This document shows positions 41,605 through 51,399 of a DNA stretch of 64,000 nucleotides, one piece after another. The DNA lies in assembly GCF_002407205.1 (NCBI RefSeq), contig NZ_CP023548.1:1884501-1948500 (forward strand), in the 5' to 3' direction. Position numbers and translations under genes: made by a program. The stretch is from Rhodobacter sp. CZR27 (GTDB taxonomy: Bacteria; Pseudomonadota; Alphaproteobacteria; Rhodobacterales; Rhodobacteraceae). The notes beneath the pieces were generated by a model that saw only the letters and a program-made list of their open reading frames with translations, made no database searches and had not been told where the DNA came from. The number at the start of each line of letters is the position of its first letter. Positions within the stretch are counted from its first letter, which is position 1.

Positions 41605-42009
41605 TCAGGGCTGATACATGGCCGTGAAGAGCGTGATGCGAACAGGCGTGTGGGCGGTCAACTTGGCGCTGCCGCGCGACAGCAGCCAGCCATCCGCGCG
41701 TTTCAGTTCCGCAACGATCCGGGCAGCCGGCGACGCCTCGGCGATCAGGGGCGACGTCAGGGTGAAGTCCAGCGTCCTCGCCCCCCCGTCGCTGTCGAGG
41801 CGCGTTGCCGCATCCCGACCCTGCTGCCCGTGCGGGCTGGAGGGATCGTCGATCCGGATCTCGATGGTGCCCGCCGGGATGCGGGCGGCACCCTCGTAGT
41901 CGATGGTTCCGCGGATGTCCGCCGGTTGCGCCGAGACTTCGGCGATCCCCGCGATCGCCGCGGTTCCCGCAATCAGAACGAACCTTCGGTAATGGGCTGG
42001 AACTTTCAT
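41605..42009 (-). CDS. YbaY/YscW-like secreted protein
   Basis: The 134-residue protein has a signal peptide (about residues 1-28, ending in VSAQ) and the beta-sandwich of the YbaY/YscW family: IRGTIDYEGAARIPAGTIEI, then ARTLDFTLTSPL, AARIVAELKRADGWLLSRG and PVRITLFTAMYQP. ATG 42009 follows GGAGGTG. In other species such proteins are envelope lipoproteins or chaperones; no lipobox is seen here. Its role is unknown. Confidence 0.75.
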   Translation of the reverse strand: MKVPAHYRRFVLIAGTAAIAGIAEVSAQPADIRGTIDYEGAARIPAGTIEIRIDDPSSPHGQQGRDAATRLDSDGGARTLDFTLTSPLIAEASPAARIVAELKRADGWLLSRGSAKLTAHTPVRITLFTAMYQP

Positions 42010-42100
42010 GCACACCTCCACCGGAACTTCCCGCGCCGGACCATTCCGGCGACCGGACCTGCGCGAAGGAGGGGGACCCGCAGGTCCCCCTCCGGACTCG

Positions 42101-45100
42101 TCAGATGACATAGAAGTCCGCGGCCGAGATGTTCTGGCCGGGATTCACCCGCGCGAACCGGATCGCCTCGGTCTCGCCGGAACCGTCGGCATCATAGGAG
42201 AGCATCCCGCTGTCGGTGTCGTAGATGATGCGGTCGTTTGCATCCTGCGCGGCACCCGATGCGCTCCGGTGGAATGCGCCGAAGGCCAGGGCGCCGGCCT
42301 CGCCGATCTCCGAGAAGACATCCCAGGCCAGAAGGATCAGATCGTCGGCGACGTCGAAGTCCCCGATCCGGTCGACATTGCCCGCGCCCAGCGCCGTCGA
42401 GAAGCGGAAGGAATCCTCGCCCGCGCCGCCGAACAGCGTATCCCTGCCTAGCCCGCCGTCCAGCAGGTCGCTGCCATTACCCCCGACCAGCCGGTCGGCG
42501 CTGGCCACGCCCGGCTCGACCGGTGCCGGGGGAAATTCCACCGACACGTTCAGCTTGTAGGTCGATCCTTCGGGCACGGCCTCGGTCCAGCCGCTGCCGG
42601 GAGCCGTGGGCGTCCAGCTCCCCTCGACGATGTAGTAGGTGCCGGTTTCCTCGACGGTATAGACCGTGCTCGAGTCGCGGCTGGTGACCGAGCCGGGGTC
42701 GCCGCCGCCGTCATCGTTCTCGGCAACCACCTCGCCGTCGCTGTTCAGCAGCCTGACCCAGCTGTCGTGAACGTCAGGGTCGGCGATCCCGTCGATATCG
42801 ATCGAGATGACGGTGCCCGCGGCCAGCTCGATGCGATAGTATCCGCCCTCCCCGTTCCCTGTCGCATTGACCGTCGTGTGCAGGACGGTGGTCGAATCGA
42901 AGATGTCGGGATCGGCGGCCAGCGAGAAGTTGTCCGAGATGTCGAAGGCCGTCGCGACCGAGTTGTTGGTCGCCTCGGGGCCGAGCGTCGCATATCCGGT
43001 GCCGAGGCCCGGACGCGGCACGTCGTCCTGCTCGGCGAAGTCGCCCAGCAGGGTGTCATCGCCGCCAAGGCCGAACAGACTGTCCGCACCGCCCTGCCCC
43101 GTCAGCACATTGGCCGCGCGGTCGCCGACCAGACGGTCCCGCAGGCCGGACCCGGCCAGGTTCTCGATCGAGCGGTAGGTGTCTCCCTCGGAGCCGCCCT
43201 GCCCCAGGACCAGCGTGACGCCGCTGGTCGCGCCGCTGTAGTCCGCGGTATCGCGACCCGCGCCGCCGTTCAGGGTGTCGGCTCCGTTGCCTCCGGTCAG
43301 GGTGTCGTCACCCGAGCCGCCCGACAGCCCGTTCGCGCGGCCGTCACCCACAAGGCGGTCGTCGTGGAAGGAGCCCAGGACATTCTCGAAGCCCGCCAGG
43401 ATGTCGTGCCGGATCGCCGTGCCGCGCCCGACGATCTGCACCGGCCCATCGGCATCGCCGCCGCTGGCGGTGCCGGCACCGAGATCGACGGTCACGCCGG
43501 CGGAGCTGCCCGCGTAGACGACAGTATCCACGCCCCGGCCGCCGTTCAGGTAATCCTGCCCGGCCCCGCCGATCACCGTGTCGTTGCCGGCCTCGCCATA
43601 CAGGATGTCGCCGTCGTTGCCGCCGTTCAGCACATCGTCGCCGCCGCGGCCATTGAAGTAGTCGCCGCCGCCGCGACCCCAGAAGTGGTTGTCGGCAGAG
43701 GTGCCGATGAAGCGGTCGATCCGGTCGTCGGACCCGATCAGGTTCTCGATGCTGTAGAAGGTGTCGCCCGATCCCGTGCCGCCGCTCGCCACATTGGTCT
43801 GGAGGTTGACGAGCAACTGGAACGGGCTTTCGCGGCCATAATCCACCGTATCGGTGCCCGCGCCGCCCCGGAACACGTCGACGCCGTCCTGCCCCCGCAG
43901 CACATCGTCGCCGTCGCCGCCGATCAGGCTGTCATTCCCGGCGCCGCCGTTGATGGTATCGTCACCCGCCCCGCCGTAGAGCGCGTCGTCGCCGTCGTCG
44001 CTCTCGGTCTGGTCTTCCAGATCCTCGACGTCGATCGTGTTGTTGATGTCGCGGCTGGCCAGCGAGTCGCGGCCGCCGATGATCAGGTCGGCGCCGCCGA
44101 GGCCGAAGATCGTGTCGCCGCCCGCCCCGCCATTGAGCGTATCCGCGCCCGCCTCGCCGACAAGGATGCTGGCAAGCGCGACGCCGGCTGCCGGCTGGGG
44201 CGCGTTGCCCTCGGTGTTGCGCCGGACGGTCGGTCCGTCGGCGTAGATGATGCGTTCGACATTCGCGATCTGCCCGACGTCCAGGCCGCGGGCCACCACG
44301 ATGACCGTGTCCGTGCCGCCATTCTCCCTCTCGCGGACGATGTCGTCGGCGGAATCGACGAAATAGGTGTCGTCGCCGCCGTAGCCCGCCATCCGGTCGG
44401 CGCCGCTGCGCCCGTTCAGCACATTGTCGCCGGAATTGCCGATCAGCACGTCGTCATGCCGGCTGCCGATGCCGATCTCGATCCGGTAGCCGGACTGGTC
44501 CGCGTTGTGCCCCGCGAAGATCGCGACATTGTTGCTGTGGCCGTTGACGCTGGAAAAGTGGCCGGGGCGCAGGTCCAGGATGGTTCCGGCCGTCGATCCC
44601 GTGAAGTCGATGGTGTCCATCCCGCCGGTGTCGTGGATCACGAAGCCGATGTCGTGCTCTATGCCGGACGAAGTCAGCTCGTAGCCATAGACCGTGCTGC
44701 CGAAGCCGTAGGTGTCGTCGCCCGTGTTCAGGTTGATCGTCTGGTAGGTCCGTGTCCCGTTCTCGTCCACGGTCGAGAAGAAGCGGCGGATCACCGCCTC
44801 GATGTCGGCCATCAGCGGCGTTGATGCCGACCAGCGGCTGGTCTCGCCCACGTCGATCCCGTCGAAATAGGACATGACGCTGTATTGTTGGCGGTCGTAG
44901 ATCCAGGTCGCGTTGTTCAGGTAGTTGATCTGGACGCCGCCGGGCCCGCTATAGTTGTAAAGCCCCGGGTGGTTCAGGCCGAACTCGTGTCCGAACTCGT
45001 GGATGAAGGAGTCGAACACATAGCCGCCGATGTCCGTCGGATTCGGCTCGGTATCGTGGAAGCGCTGGCCGATGCTGACATAGCGGTCGCTCGAGAACGC

Positions 45101-45436
45101 GCTTCCGTCGCTGGGCTCTCCCAGCTCGGGACTCACCACTTCCATCCAGTCGGTCGCGCTGTCGAACGGTGCGTCGTCGACGATCTCGAATTGCAGCGGG
45201 GTAACGGTGGACCAGGTCTGCAACGCCCCGACTGCCGCCGCCTTGTAGTCCGGATGGTCGTTGAGCTCGTGGAGGTTGATCCTCAACGGCTCTGCCGCGA
45301 TCTCGGGCGTGAGGCTGCGGTTCAGCGCGCCAAGATAATCGAGGAAGGCCTCGTAGTCCTCGCTCTTGCCGTAGGGGTTGTCGGGCGTCTGGTCGTTGAT
45401 CCACCACCGGTCGCTGGCCTGCAGGGAAGACGGCAT
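42101..45436 (-). CDS. Serralysin-like M10 metalloprotease with RTX repeats and PPC domain
   Basis: The 1111-residue protein begins without a signal peptide. Residues 1-260 form a zinc peptidase with HEFGHEFGLNHPG (146-158) and the Met-turn SVMSYFDG (186). Residues about 300-818 hold many RTX nonapeptide repeats (GGxGxDxLx) that bind calcium. Residues about 819-975 are a pre-peptidase C-terminal (PPC)-like beta domain with GYYRIELAAGTVISIDIDG. Further RTX repeats and a serralysin C-terminal secretion signal (from about 1010, IGDFDVADDLILL) end it. Type I secretion is expected, but no exporter genes are near. ATG 45436 follows AAGGAGAG. Confidence 0.93.
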   Translation of the reverse strand: MPSSLQASDRWWINDQTPDNPYGKSEDYEAFLDYLGALNRSLTPEIAAEPLRINLHELNDHPDYKAAAVGALQTWSTVTPLQFEIVDDAPFDSATDWMEVVSPELGEPSDGSAFSSDRYVSIGQRFHDTEPNPTDIGGYVFDSFIHEFGHEFGLNHPGLYNYSGPGGVQINYLNNATWIYDRQQYSVMSYFDGIDVGETSRWSASTPLMADIEAVIRRFFSTVDENGTRTYQTINLNTGDDTYGFGSTVYGYELTSSGIEHDIGFVIHDTGGMDTIDFTGSTAGTILDLRPGHFSSVNGHSNNVAIFAGHNADQSGYRIEIGIGSRHDDVLIGNSGDNVLNGRSGADRMAGYGGDDTYFVDSADDIVRERENGGTDTVIVVARGLDVGQIANVERIIYADGPTVRRNTEGNAPQPAAGVALASILVGEAGADTLNGGAGGDTIFGLGGADLIIGGRDSLASRDINNTIDVEDLEDQTESDDGDDALYGGAGDDTINGGAGNDSLIGGDGDDVLRGQDGVDVFRGGAGTDTVDYGRESPFQLLVNLQTNVASGGTGSGDTFYSIENLIGSDDRIDRFIGTSADNHFWGRGGGDYFNGRGGDDVLNGGNDGDILYGEAGNDTVIGGAGQDYLNGGRGVDTVVYAGSSAGVTVDLGAGTASGGDADGPVQIVGRGTAIRHDILAGFENVLGSFHDDRLVGDGRANGLSGGSGDDTLTGGNGADTLNGGAGRDTADYSGATSGVTLVLGQGGSEGDTYRSIENLAGSGLRDRLVGDRAANVLTGQGGADSLFGLGGDDTLLGDFAEQDDVPRPGLGTGYATLGPEATNNSVATAFDISDNFSLAADPDIFDSTTVLHTTVNATGNGEGGYYRIELAAGTVISIDIDGIADPDVHDSWVRLLNSDGEVVAENDDGGGDPGSVTSRDSSTVYTVEETGTYYIVEGSWTPTAPGSGWTEAVPEGSTYKLNVSVEFPPAPVEPGVASADRLVGGNGSDLLDGGLGRDTLFGGAGEDSFRFSTALGAGNVDRIGDFDVADDLILLAWDVFSEIGEAGALAFGAFHRSASGAAQDANDRIIYDTDSGMLSYDADGSGETEAIRFARVNPGQNISAADFYVI

Positions 45437-45750
45437 CGTTTGCTCTCCTTTGCTATGGGCGGTCTCGACTGGGCTGGCCAACGATGGCGCGCGTGCGGTG
45501 TTCCCGGATTTTTCATGGAACCGTGAGGAGCGTGGGGTTTCCCGCCATCAGGCGCGGAAGGCTCGGCAGGGATGCGCCTTTCGCAGCGGACCCGATGGCC
45601 CCATGGGTAGCGGCGGCGATGGAATCACGGCAGGCTTTTCACCCGACCCGAGGCAGGCCGAAGGGCTGCGGTGCCCCGCAAGCATCCGGCTAGAAGTGCA
45701 CGGGCCGGCGGCGACGCCACGACCGGTCCTTGCAGCGCACGTGCGGCCGG
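45437..45750. other. 314-bp intergenic region upstream of the RTX protease
   Basis: No gene is seen. It holds the protease promoter region and the 3' flank of the fumarylacetoacetate-hydrolase-family gene, both on the minus strand. No clear hairpin with a U-run was found. Confidence 0.4.
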
Positions 45751-46434
45751 TCAGACGACCCTGACCACGAGGCTGTCGAGGCCCTCGATGGTGGCTTCCA
45801 TCGTGTCGCCGCGCGCCACGGCACCGACGCCCGCCGGAGTGCCCGACAGGATCACATCGCCGGCCCGCAACTCGAAGTATTCCGACAGGCAGGCGATCAT
45901 CTCCGGAACCTTCCAGATCATCTGCCTCAGGTCGCCTTCCTGCCGCAGTGTGCCATTCACCTTCAGTTCGATCCGGCCGCTGTCCAGCACACCGACCCGC
46001 GAGACCGGCACCAGCGGGGCCACCGGGGCCGAGCGTTCGAACGCCTTGCCGATCTCCCACGGGCGACCCAGCTTCTTGGCCTCGGCCTGAAGGTCGCGGC
46101 GCGTCATGTCCAGCGCCACGGCATAGCCCCAGACGTGATTCAGCGCTTCCCCGGGCGGAATGTTCGTGCCGCCGGATTTCAACGCGATGAGAAGCTCGAC
46201 CTCGTGATGCACGTCGGAACTGCGGGGCGGATAAGGAAACTCGCCGCTCGGATCGAGGTTGTCGGGGTTCTTCTGGAAAAAGAACGGCGGCTCGCGATTC
46301 GGGTCGTGTCCCATCTCGACGGCATGTGCCTCATAGTTGCGGCCGATGCAGTAGACGCGGCGCACGGGGAAGTCGCCCCCGCCGCTGACCGGAATCGCAG
46401 GGATTTGCGGAGCCGGGATCACGAAGTCGGTCAT
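45751..46434 (-). CDS. Fumarylacetoacetate-hydrolase-family enzyme
   Basis: The 227-residue protein has the FAH fold: VYCIGRNYEAHAVEMGHDPN, PPFFFQKNPDNLDP, then SDVHHEVELLIALKSGG, whose HxE...E supplies the metal ligands. WGYAVALDMTRRDLQ and GDVILSGTPAGVGAV follow. Members hydrolyse or decarboxylate 2-oxo acids in aromatic catabolism or act as oxaloacetate decarboxylase-like enzymes. The compact length (about 230) fits the acylpyruvase/FAHD1 type. It is alone and divergent from kdp. Confidence 0.9.
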   Translation of the reverse strand: MTDFVIPAPQIPAIPVSGGGDFPVRRVYCIGRNYEAHAVEMGHDPNREPPFFFQKNPDNLDPSGEFPYPPRSSDVHHEVELLIALKSGGTNIPPGEALNHVWGYAVALDMTRRDLQAEAKKLGRPWEIGKAFERSAPVAPLVPVSRVGVLDSGRIELKVNGTLRQEGDLRQMIWKVPEMIACLSEYFELRAGDVILSGTPAGVGAVARGDTMEATIEGLDSLVVRVV

Positions 46435-46881
46435 GGGGCCTCATGCGGAGGATGGAACGCTGGGGACGGTAGCGCGCGCCCGGCATGACATCAATCCGGC
46501 AGAGTCCTGACCGCTGCCGCCTTCCCGCAGACCACCTGAAGGCGGACGCCCGAGGGTGAGCCGTGCCGACGACGGACGGAAGCCGAGGGCCGGCACACCG
46601 TGCAGGACGGCGACGCGGACCCGGACCCCGGCGAGCCGACGGTTGAAGGTCCGCTCCATCAGGGCCCTGGCCGATCATGCCTGCACCGGATCATCCGACC
46701 TGCCCGGCCCGACGCCCGAGGCCGGCGGGCGCGGTCCTCTTGTCCGCAGGCTGCTCCCTTCGGCCGATCTCGGTCGTGCCCTCCATCTTTACACGCGCTT
46801 TACGCGCTTGTCCGCAGATCCGCATGGCGCCTTTACGCTGGCCTGGCGCATCCTTTTCGCACCCTGGCAAGGAGGAACTCC
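46435..46881. other. 447-bp divergent region before the kdp operon
   Basis: No convincing gene is found. The right half holds the phased TTTAC sites described separately, followed by AAGGAGG just before the first small ORF. The left half carries the promoter of the fumarylacetoacetate-hydrolase-family gene. Confidence 0.5.
46788..46836 (+). promoter_or_regulatory. KdpE-box-like TTTAC direct repeats
   Basis: TTTACACGCGCTTTACG (46788-46804) contains two TTTAC units 11 bp apart. That spacing is the same as in the known E. coli KdpE site, where TTTATA and TTTACA are 11 bp apart. A third TTTAC lies at 46832, 33 bp further, which is three turns of the same phase. The site is 78-94 bp upstream of the first small ORF of the kdp operon. 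Confidence 0.55.
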
Positions 46882-46965
46882 ATGACCGACGTGATCTATC
46901 TCGCCCTCGGACTCGGCGGCTTCGCGGCCTTCGCCGCGGCGGTCGCAGCGCTCGCCCGGCCCTGA
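46882..46965 (+). CDS. Small membrane protein preceding kdpF
   Basis: The 27-residue peptide is almost wholly one membrane helix (YLALGLGGFAAFAAAVAALA), with a short charged start (MTDV) and an ARP end. GCAAGGAGG lies 6 bases before its ATG, stronger than the sites of most genes here. It is 8 bp before kdpF and may be a second small Kdp-associated subunit or a leader; no name is known to me. Confidence 0.65.
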   Translation: MTDVIYLALGLGGFAAFAAAVAALARP

Positions 46966-46973
46966 GGTGACCC

Positions 46974-47060
46974 ATGTTCGACCTCGTCCTCGGCCTCGCC
47001 TTCGCGGCCGTGATCTTCGGCTATCTCCTGGTCGCGCTCCTGCGGCCGGAGCGCTTCTGA
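46974..47060 (+). CDS. kdpF: Potassium-transporting ATPase small subunit KdpF
   Basis: The 28-residue protein [20 protein letters not shown] plus ALLRPERF is a single membrane helix ending in the KdpF-type LLRPERF. KdpF stabilises the KdpABC complex. It lies 10 bp before kdpA, which it precedes in most kdp operons. Confidence 0.9.
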   Translation: MFDLVLGLAFAAVIFGYLLVALLRPERF

Positions 47061-47070
47061 GGAGGGCGCC

Positions 47071-48753
47071 ATGACCGACCTTCCCGGCCTTCTGCTGTTT
47101 CTTCTCGTTCTGGCCGTCACCGGCTGGATCCTCGGCCTCTACATGGGCCGCGTCCATGCCGGCGAGCGCATGACGATCTCGGTCCTGCTGGGGCCCGTCG
47201 AGCGCGGCCTTCTGGCGCTTGCGGGCGGGGCCCGGCCGCAGGGCTGGGCGGCCTATGCCCTGGCCGTCCTCGCCTTCAACGCGGCAGGGTTCGTGCTGCT
47301 CCATGCGATCCTGCGGCTTCAGGGCGTGCTGCCGTTGAACCCCGACGGGGTCGGCGGCATGGCGCCGGACCTCGCCTTCAACACCGCCGTCAGCTTCGTG
47401 ACGAACACCAACTGGCAGGCCTACTCGGGCGAGGCGCAGGCGAGCTACCTGTCCCAGATGCTTGGGCTCACGGTGCAGAACTTCGTCTCGGCGGGCACCG
47501 GCATGGCAGTGGCGGTGGCGGTGATCCGCGGTTTCACCGCGCCGAAGGGCGAAGCCCTGGGCAACTTCTGGCAGGACCTCGTGCGGTCCGTCCTCTACAT
47601 CCTGCTGCCGCTCTCCGTCGTCGTCGCGCTGCTGCTGATCCTGCAGGGCGTGCCGCAGACGCTGCTGGGCGCGGTGAAGGCCGTGACGCTCGTAGGCGCC
47701 GAGCAGCTCATCGCCCGCGGACCCGCCGCAAGCCAGATCGCGATCAAGCAGCTTGGCACCAACGGCGGCGGCTTCTTCGGCGTCAACTCGGCGCATCCGT
47801 TCGAGAACCCGACGATCCTCACGAACCTCGTGCAGTGCTGGGCGATCCTCGTGATCCCCGTGGGCTTCTGCTCGCTCTACGGCCGGATGGCCGGCGACAT
47901 GCGGCAGGGCCGCGCGATCTTCACCGCGATGGCGCTGCTGTTCCTGGCCGGCCTTGCCGTCATCATCTGGCAGGAGGCGGCGGGCAATCCGCTGCTCGGC
48001 CTTTCGGGCGGCAACATGGAGGGCAAGGAGCAGCGCTTCGGCCCCATGCTCTCGGCGCTCTGGGCGGCGGCGACCACCGCGGCCTCGAACGGCTCGGTCA
48101 ATGCCATGCACGACAGCTTCATGCCGCTCTCGGGCCTCGTGATGCTGGTGAACATGCAGGTGGGCGAGGTGATCTTCGGCGGCGTAGGCTCGGGCCTCTA
48201 CGGGATGCTGCTCTACGTCGTGCTCGCGGTGTTCCTCGCCGGGCTGATGGTGGGGCGCACGCCGGAATACCTCGGCCGCAGGATCGAGGCGCGCGAGGTG
48301 GTGCTGGCGGTGCTCGCGTTCCTGTCGATGCCGCTCGGCATCCTCGTCGGCGGCGCGATTGCGGCGAGCGCGCCCGCGGCGCTCGCCTCGGTGCAGGATG
48401 CAGGACCCCATGGCCTGAGCGAGATCCTCTACGCCTATTTCTCGGCCACAGGCAACAACGGCTCGGCCTTCGCGGGCTGGGGGGCGGCGACGCCGTTCCA
48501 GACCACGGCGCTCGGGCTCGTCATGCTGCTCGGACGCTACGCGATCATCGTGCCGATGCTGGCCATCGCGGGATCGCTGATCCGCAAGCAGCCGGCCCCC
48601 GTCACGGCGGGCACCTTCCCGACGCATGGGCCGCTTTTCGTCATGCTGCTCATGCTGACCGTGCTGGTGCTGGGCGCGCTGACCTTCTTCCCGGTGCTGG
48701 CGCTCGGGCCGCTGGCCGAACAGACCGCGCTCGTCGCGGGCCAGACCTTCTGA
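47071..48753 (+). CDS. kdpA: Potassium-transporting ATPase subunit KdpA
   Basis: The 560-residue inner-membrane channel-like subunit binds and moves potassium. Selectivity-filter regions of the KdpA type can be seen in order: [43 protein letters not shown] and [10 protein letters not shown]. About ten membrane segments are predicted. Length matches E. coli KdpA (557). It is 10 bp after kdpF and 11 bp before kdpB. Confidence 0.98.
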   Translation: MTDLPGLLLFLLVLAVTGWILGLYMGRVHAGERMTISVLLGPVERGLLALAGGARPQGWAAYALAVLAFNAAGFVLLHAILRLQGVLPLNPDGVGGMAPDLAFNTAVSFVTNTNWQAYSGEAQASYLSQMLGLTVQNFVSAGTGMAVAVAVIRGFTAPKGEALGNFWQDLVRSVLYILLPLSVVVALLLILQGVPQTLLGAVKAVTLVGAEQLIARGPAASQIAIKQLGTNGGGFFGVNSAHPFENPTILTNLVQCWAILVIPVGFCSLYGRMAGDMRQGRAIFTAMALLFLAGLAVIIWQEAAGNPLLGLSGGNMEGKEQRFGPMLSALWAAATTAASNGSVNAMHDSFMPLSGLVMLVNMQVGEVIFGGVGSGLYGMLLYVVLAVFLAGLMVGRTPEYLGRRIEAREVVLAVLAFLSMPLGILVGGAIAASAPAALASVQDAGPHGLSEILYAYFSATGNNGSAFAGWGAATPFQTTALGLVMLLGRYAIIVPMLAIAGSLIRKQPAPVTAGTFPTHGPLFVMLLMLTVLVLGALTFFPVLALGPLAEQTALVAGQTF

Positions 48754-48764
48754 GGAGGCATCCG

Positions 48765-50798
48765 ATGTCGAAACATCCCCGTCCCGAGGTCCACCTTGCC
48801 GCGCTGGCCCCGGCGGCCCTGCGGCAGGCCTTCGTCAAGCTCGACCCGCGCAGCCTGTCGCGCAACCCGGTGATCTTCGTCACGGCGCTGACGGCGCTGC
48901 TGACCACGATTCTCGGGGTCGCGGATCTGACCCGCGACGCAGGCCGCGGCCTTCTTGCGCTGCACATCTCTTTCTGGCTCTGGGTCGCGGTGCTCTTTGC
49001 GAACTTCGCCGAGGCGCTGGCCGAGGGCCGCGGCCGCGCCCGCGCCGACAGCCTGCGCGCCAGCCGGTCCGACACGCCGGTGAAGCTTCTGGCTTCCGCC
49101 GATGCCGATCCGGTGAGCGCCGCGAGGGCCTCCTCGGCGAGCCTCCGCAAGGGGCAGCTGGTCCTTGTGGTGGCGGGCGACCTGATCCCGGCGGACGCCG
49201 AGGTGGTCAGGGGCGTGGCCTCGGTCGATGAAAGCGCCATCACCGGCGAGAGCGCCCCGGTGATCCGCGAGAGCGGCGGCGACCGCTCGTCCGTCACGGG
49301 GGGCACGCGGATCGTCTCGGACAGCCTGGTGCTGAAGGTCACCGCCGAACCGGGCAAGAGCTTCCTTGACCGGATGATCGCGCTGGTCGAGGGCGCCGAG
49401 CGCAAGAAGACCCCGAACGAGATCGCGCTGAACATCCTGCTTGCGGGCCTCACGCTGATCTTCCTGTTCGTGGTGGTGACGCTCGAGCCCTTCGCGCGCT
49501 TCTCGGGCACCACGATCCCGGTCGTGTTCCTTGGCGCGCTGTTCGTCACGCTGATCCCCACGACGATCGGCGGGCTTCTGTCGGCCATCGGCATCGCCGG
49601 AATGGACCGGCTGGTGAAAGCCAACGTCATCGCCAAGTCGGGCCGCGCGGTCGAGGCGGCGGGCGACGTGGACACGCTGCTTCTGGACAAGACCGGCACC
49701 ATCACCTTCGGCAACCGCATGGCCGACCGCTTCGTGCCGGCCGATGGCGTGACCGAGCGGCAGATCGCGCACTGCGCGATGCTCGCCTCGCTGGCCGACG
49801 AGACGCCCGAGGGCAAGTCCATCGTCGAGAAGGCCCGCGCGCTGGTAGGCGGGCTTGCCGCGCCCGAGGGGGCGGTCGTGCCGTTCTCGGCCACGACCCG
49901 GCTGTCGGGCGTCGATCTCGCGGACGGGCGGAGCCTGCGCAAGGGCGCGGTTGATGCCGTGCTGCGCCATACCGGGCGCGTCCCCGATCCGCGCGTCGCC
50001 GCCGAGGTCGAGGCGATCTCGCGTTCGGGCGGGACGCCGCTTCTGGTCTCGGAAGACGACCGCATCCTCGGCGCGATCCACCTAAAGGACGTGGTGAAAC
50101 CGGGGGTGCGGACGCGCTTCGCCGAGCTGCGCCGGATCGGCATCCGCACGGTGATGATCACCGGGGACAATCCCCTGACCGCCGCCGCGATCGCCGCGGA
50201 AGCGGGGGTGGACGATTTCCTGGCCGAGGCCACGCCCGAGATGAAGCTCGACTACATCCGCCGCGAACAGGCGCAGGGCCGCATGGTCGCGATGTGCGGC
50301 GACGGCTCGAACGATGCGCCGGCGCTGGCGCAGGCCGACGTGGGGGTGGCGATGAACTCGGGCACCCCGGCGGCAAAGGAGGCTGCGAACCTCATCGACC
50401 TCGACAGCGACCCCACGAAGCTGATCGAGGTGGTGATGGTGGGCAAGGAGCTGCTGATCAGCCGCGGCTCGCTCACCACCTTCTCGATTGCCAACGACGT
50501 GGCGAAATACTTCGCGATCCTGCCGGCGATCTTCGTCGCCGCGTATCCGGGACTTGGCGCGCTGAACGTCATGCAGCTCGCAAGCCCCGAGAGCGCCATC
50601 CTCTCGGCCGTGATCTTCAACGCGCTGGTCATCGTCGCGCTGATCCCGCTGGCGCTGAAGGGCGTGGGATACGTCCCCGCCTCGGCGGCAGCGCTTCTGC
50701 GGCGGAACCTGGCGATTTACGGCCTCGGAGGGCTGGTCGTGCCCTTTGTCGGCATCAAGATCATCGACATCGGGCTTTCCGCCCTCGGCATCGCCTGA
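48765..50798 (+). CDS. kdpB: Potassium-transporting ATPase ATP-binding subunit KdpB
   Basis: The 677-residue P-type ATPase drives K+ through KdpA. The phosphorylation motif is [13 protein letters not shown] near residue 310, with [14 protein letters not shown] (actuator), then [12 protein letters not shown] and [16 protein letters not shown] (hinge). A GNVMQ-like late membrane segment follows. The longer open frame upstream is not coding; the start MSKHPRPEV with GAGGAGG fits the family. It is followed 12 bp later by kdpC. Confidence 0.98.
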   Translation: MSKHPRPEVHLAALAPAALRQAFVKLDPRSLSRNPVIFVTALTALLTTILGVADLTRDAGRGLLALHISFWLWVAVLFANFAEALAEGRGRARADSLRASRSDTPVKLLASADADPVSAARASSASLRKGQLVLVVAGDLIPADAEVVRGVASVDESAITGESAPVIRESGGDRSSVTGGTRIVSDSLVLKVTAEPGKSFLDRMIALVEGAERKKTPNEIALNILLAGLTLIFLFVVVTLEPFARFSGTTIPVVFLGALFVTLIPTTIGGLLSAIGIAGMDRLVKANVIAKSGRAVEAAGDVDTLLLDKTGTITFGNRMADRFVPADGVTERQIAHCAMLASLADETPEGKSIVEKARALVGGLAAPEGAVVPFSATTRLSGVDLADGRSLRKGAVDAVLRHTGRVPDPRVAAEVEAISRSGGTPLLVSEDDRILGAIHLKDVVKPGVRTRFAELRRIGIRTVMITGDNPLTAAAIAAEAGVDDFLAEATPEMKLDYIRREQAQGRMVAMCGDGSNDAPALAQADVGVAMNSGTPAAKEAANLIDLDSDPTKLIEVVMVGKELLISRGSLTTFSIANDVAKYFAILPAIFVAAYPGLGALNVMQLASPESAILSAVIFNALVIVALIPLALKGVGYVPASAAALLRRNLAIYGLGGLVVPFVGIKIIDIGLSALGIA

Positions 50799-50810
50799 AA
50801 GGAGGCCGCC

Positions 50811-51395
50811 ATGCTGTCGCACATCCGTCCGGCCCTCGTGATGCTCGCCGCGATGACGCTCGTCACAGGGCTCGCCTATCCGCTGGCAATGACCGGCCTC
50901 GCCGCGGCCCTCGCCCCCGACCGCGCCGCGGGAAGCCTGATCCGGCGCGAGGGTCAGGTCGTGGGCTCGGCGCTCATCGGGCAGGCCTTCGCGCAAGGAA
51001 AGTATCTTCACCCGCGGCCCTCGGCGAGCGGCTGGAACGCGGCCGGTTCCTCGGCCTCGAACCTCGGGCCGACATCGGCGGCGTTGGTGACGGCGGTCAG
51101 CGAGCGGAAGGCGGCGTTCGCCGCCGCGAACGGCGCGCCCACCCCGGTCGACGCCGTGACGACCTCGGCCAGCGGCCTCGACCCGCATGTCTCGCCCGAA
51201 ACCGCGCTGGCGCAGGCAACCCGGATCGCCACCTCGCGCGGCGTGGACCCGGTCGCGGTGCGCCGGCTGATCGAGGCCCGTATCGAGCCGCCGCTGCTGG
51301 GTCTCTGGGGTCTGCCCCGGGTCAACGTGCTCGCCGTCAACCTTGCGCTAGATGCCGAGCTTCCGGCCCTCTCCCTTGCAGGCAACCCGGAGTGA
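50811..51395 (+). CDS. kdpC: Potassium-transporting ATPase subunit KdpC
   Basis: The 194-residue protein has one N-terminal membrane segment (LVMLAAMTLVTGLAYPLAMTG) and the KdpC domain: GQAFAQGKYLHPRPSASGWN, then SNLGPTSAAL, SASGLDPHVSPETA and VNVLAVNLALD. KdpC aids ATP binding and assembly of KdpB. It is 12 bp after kdpB and ends 5 bp before kdpD. Confidence 0.97.
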   Translation: MLSHIRPALVMLAAMTLVTGLAYPLAMTGLAAALAPDRAAGSLIRREGQVVGSALIGQAFAQGKYLHPRPSASGWNAAGSSASNLGPTSAALVTAVSERKAAFAAANGAPTPVDAVTTSASGLDPHVSPETALAQATRIATSRGVDPVAVRRLIEARIEPPLLGLWGLPRVNVLAVNLALDAELPALSLAGNPE

Positions 51396-51399
51396 CCTG

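Noticed and set aside
46789..48627. 612-codon minus-strand open frame opposite kdpA
   Set aside because: Arg/Glu/His-rich shadow of kdpA and the kdp leader; no recognisable domain.
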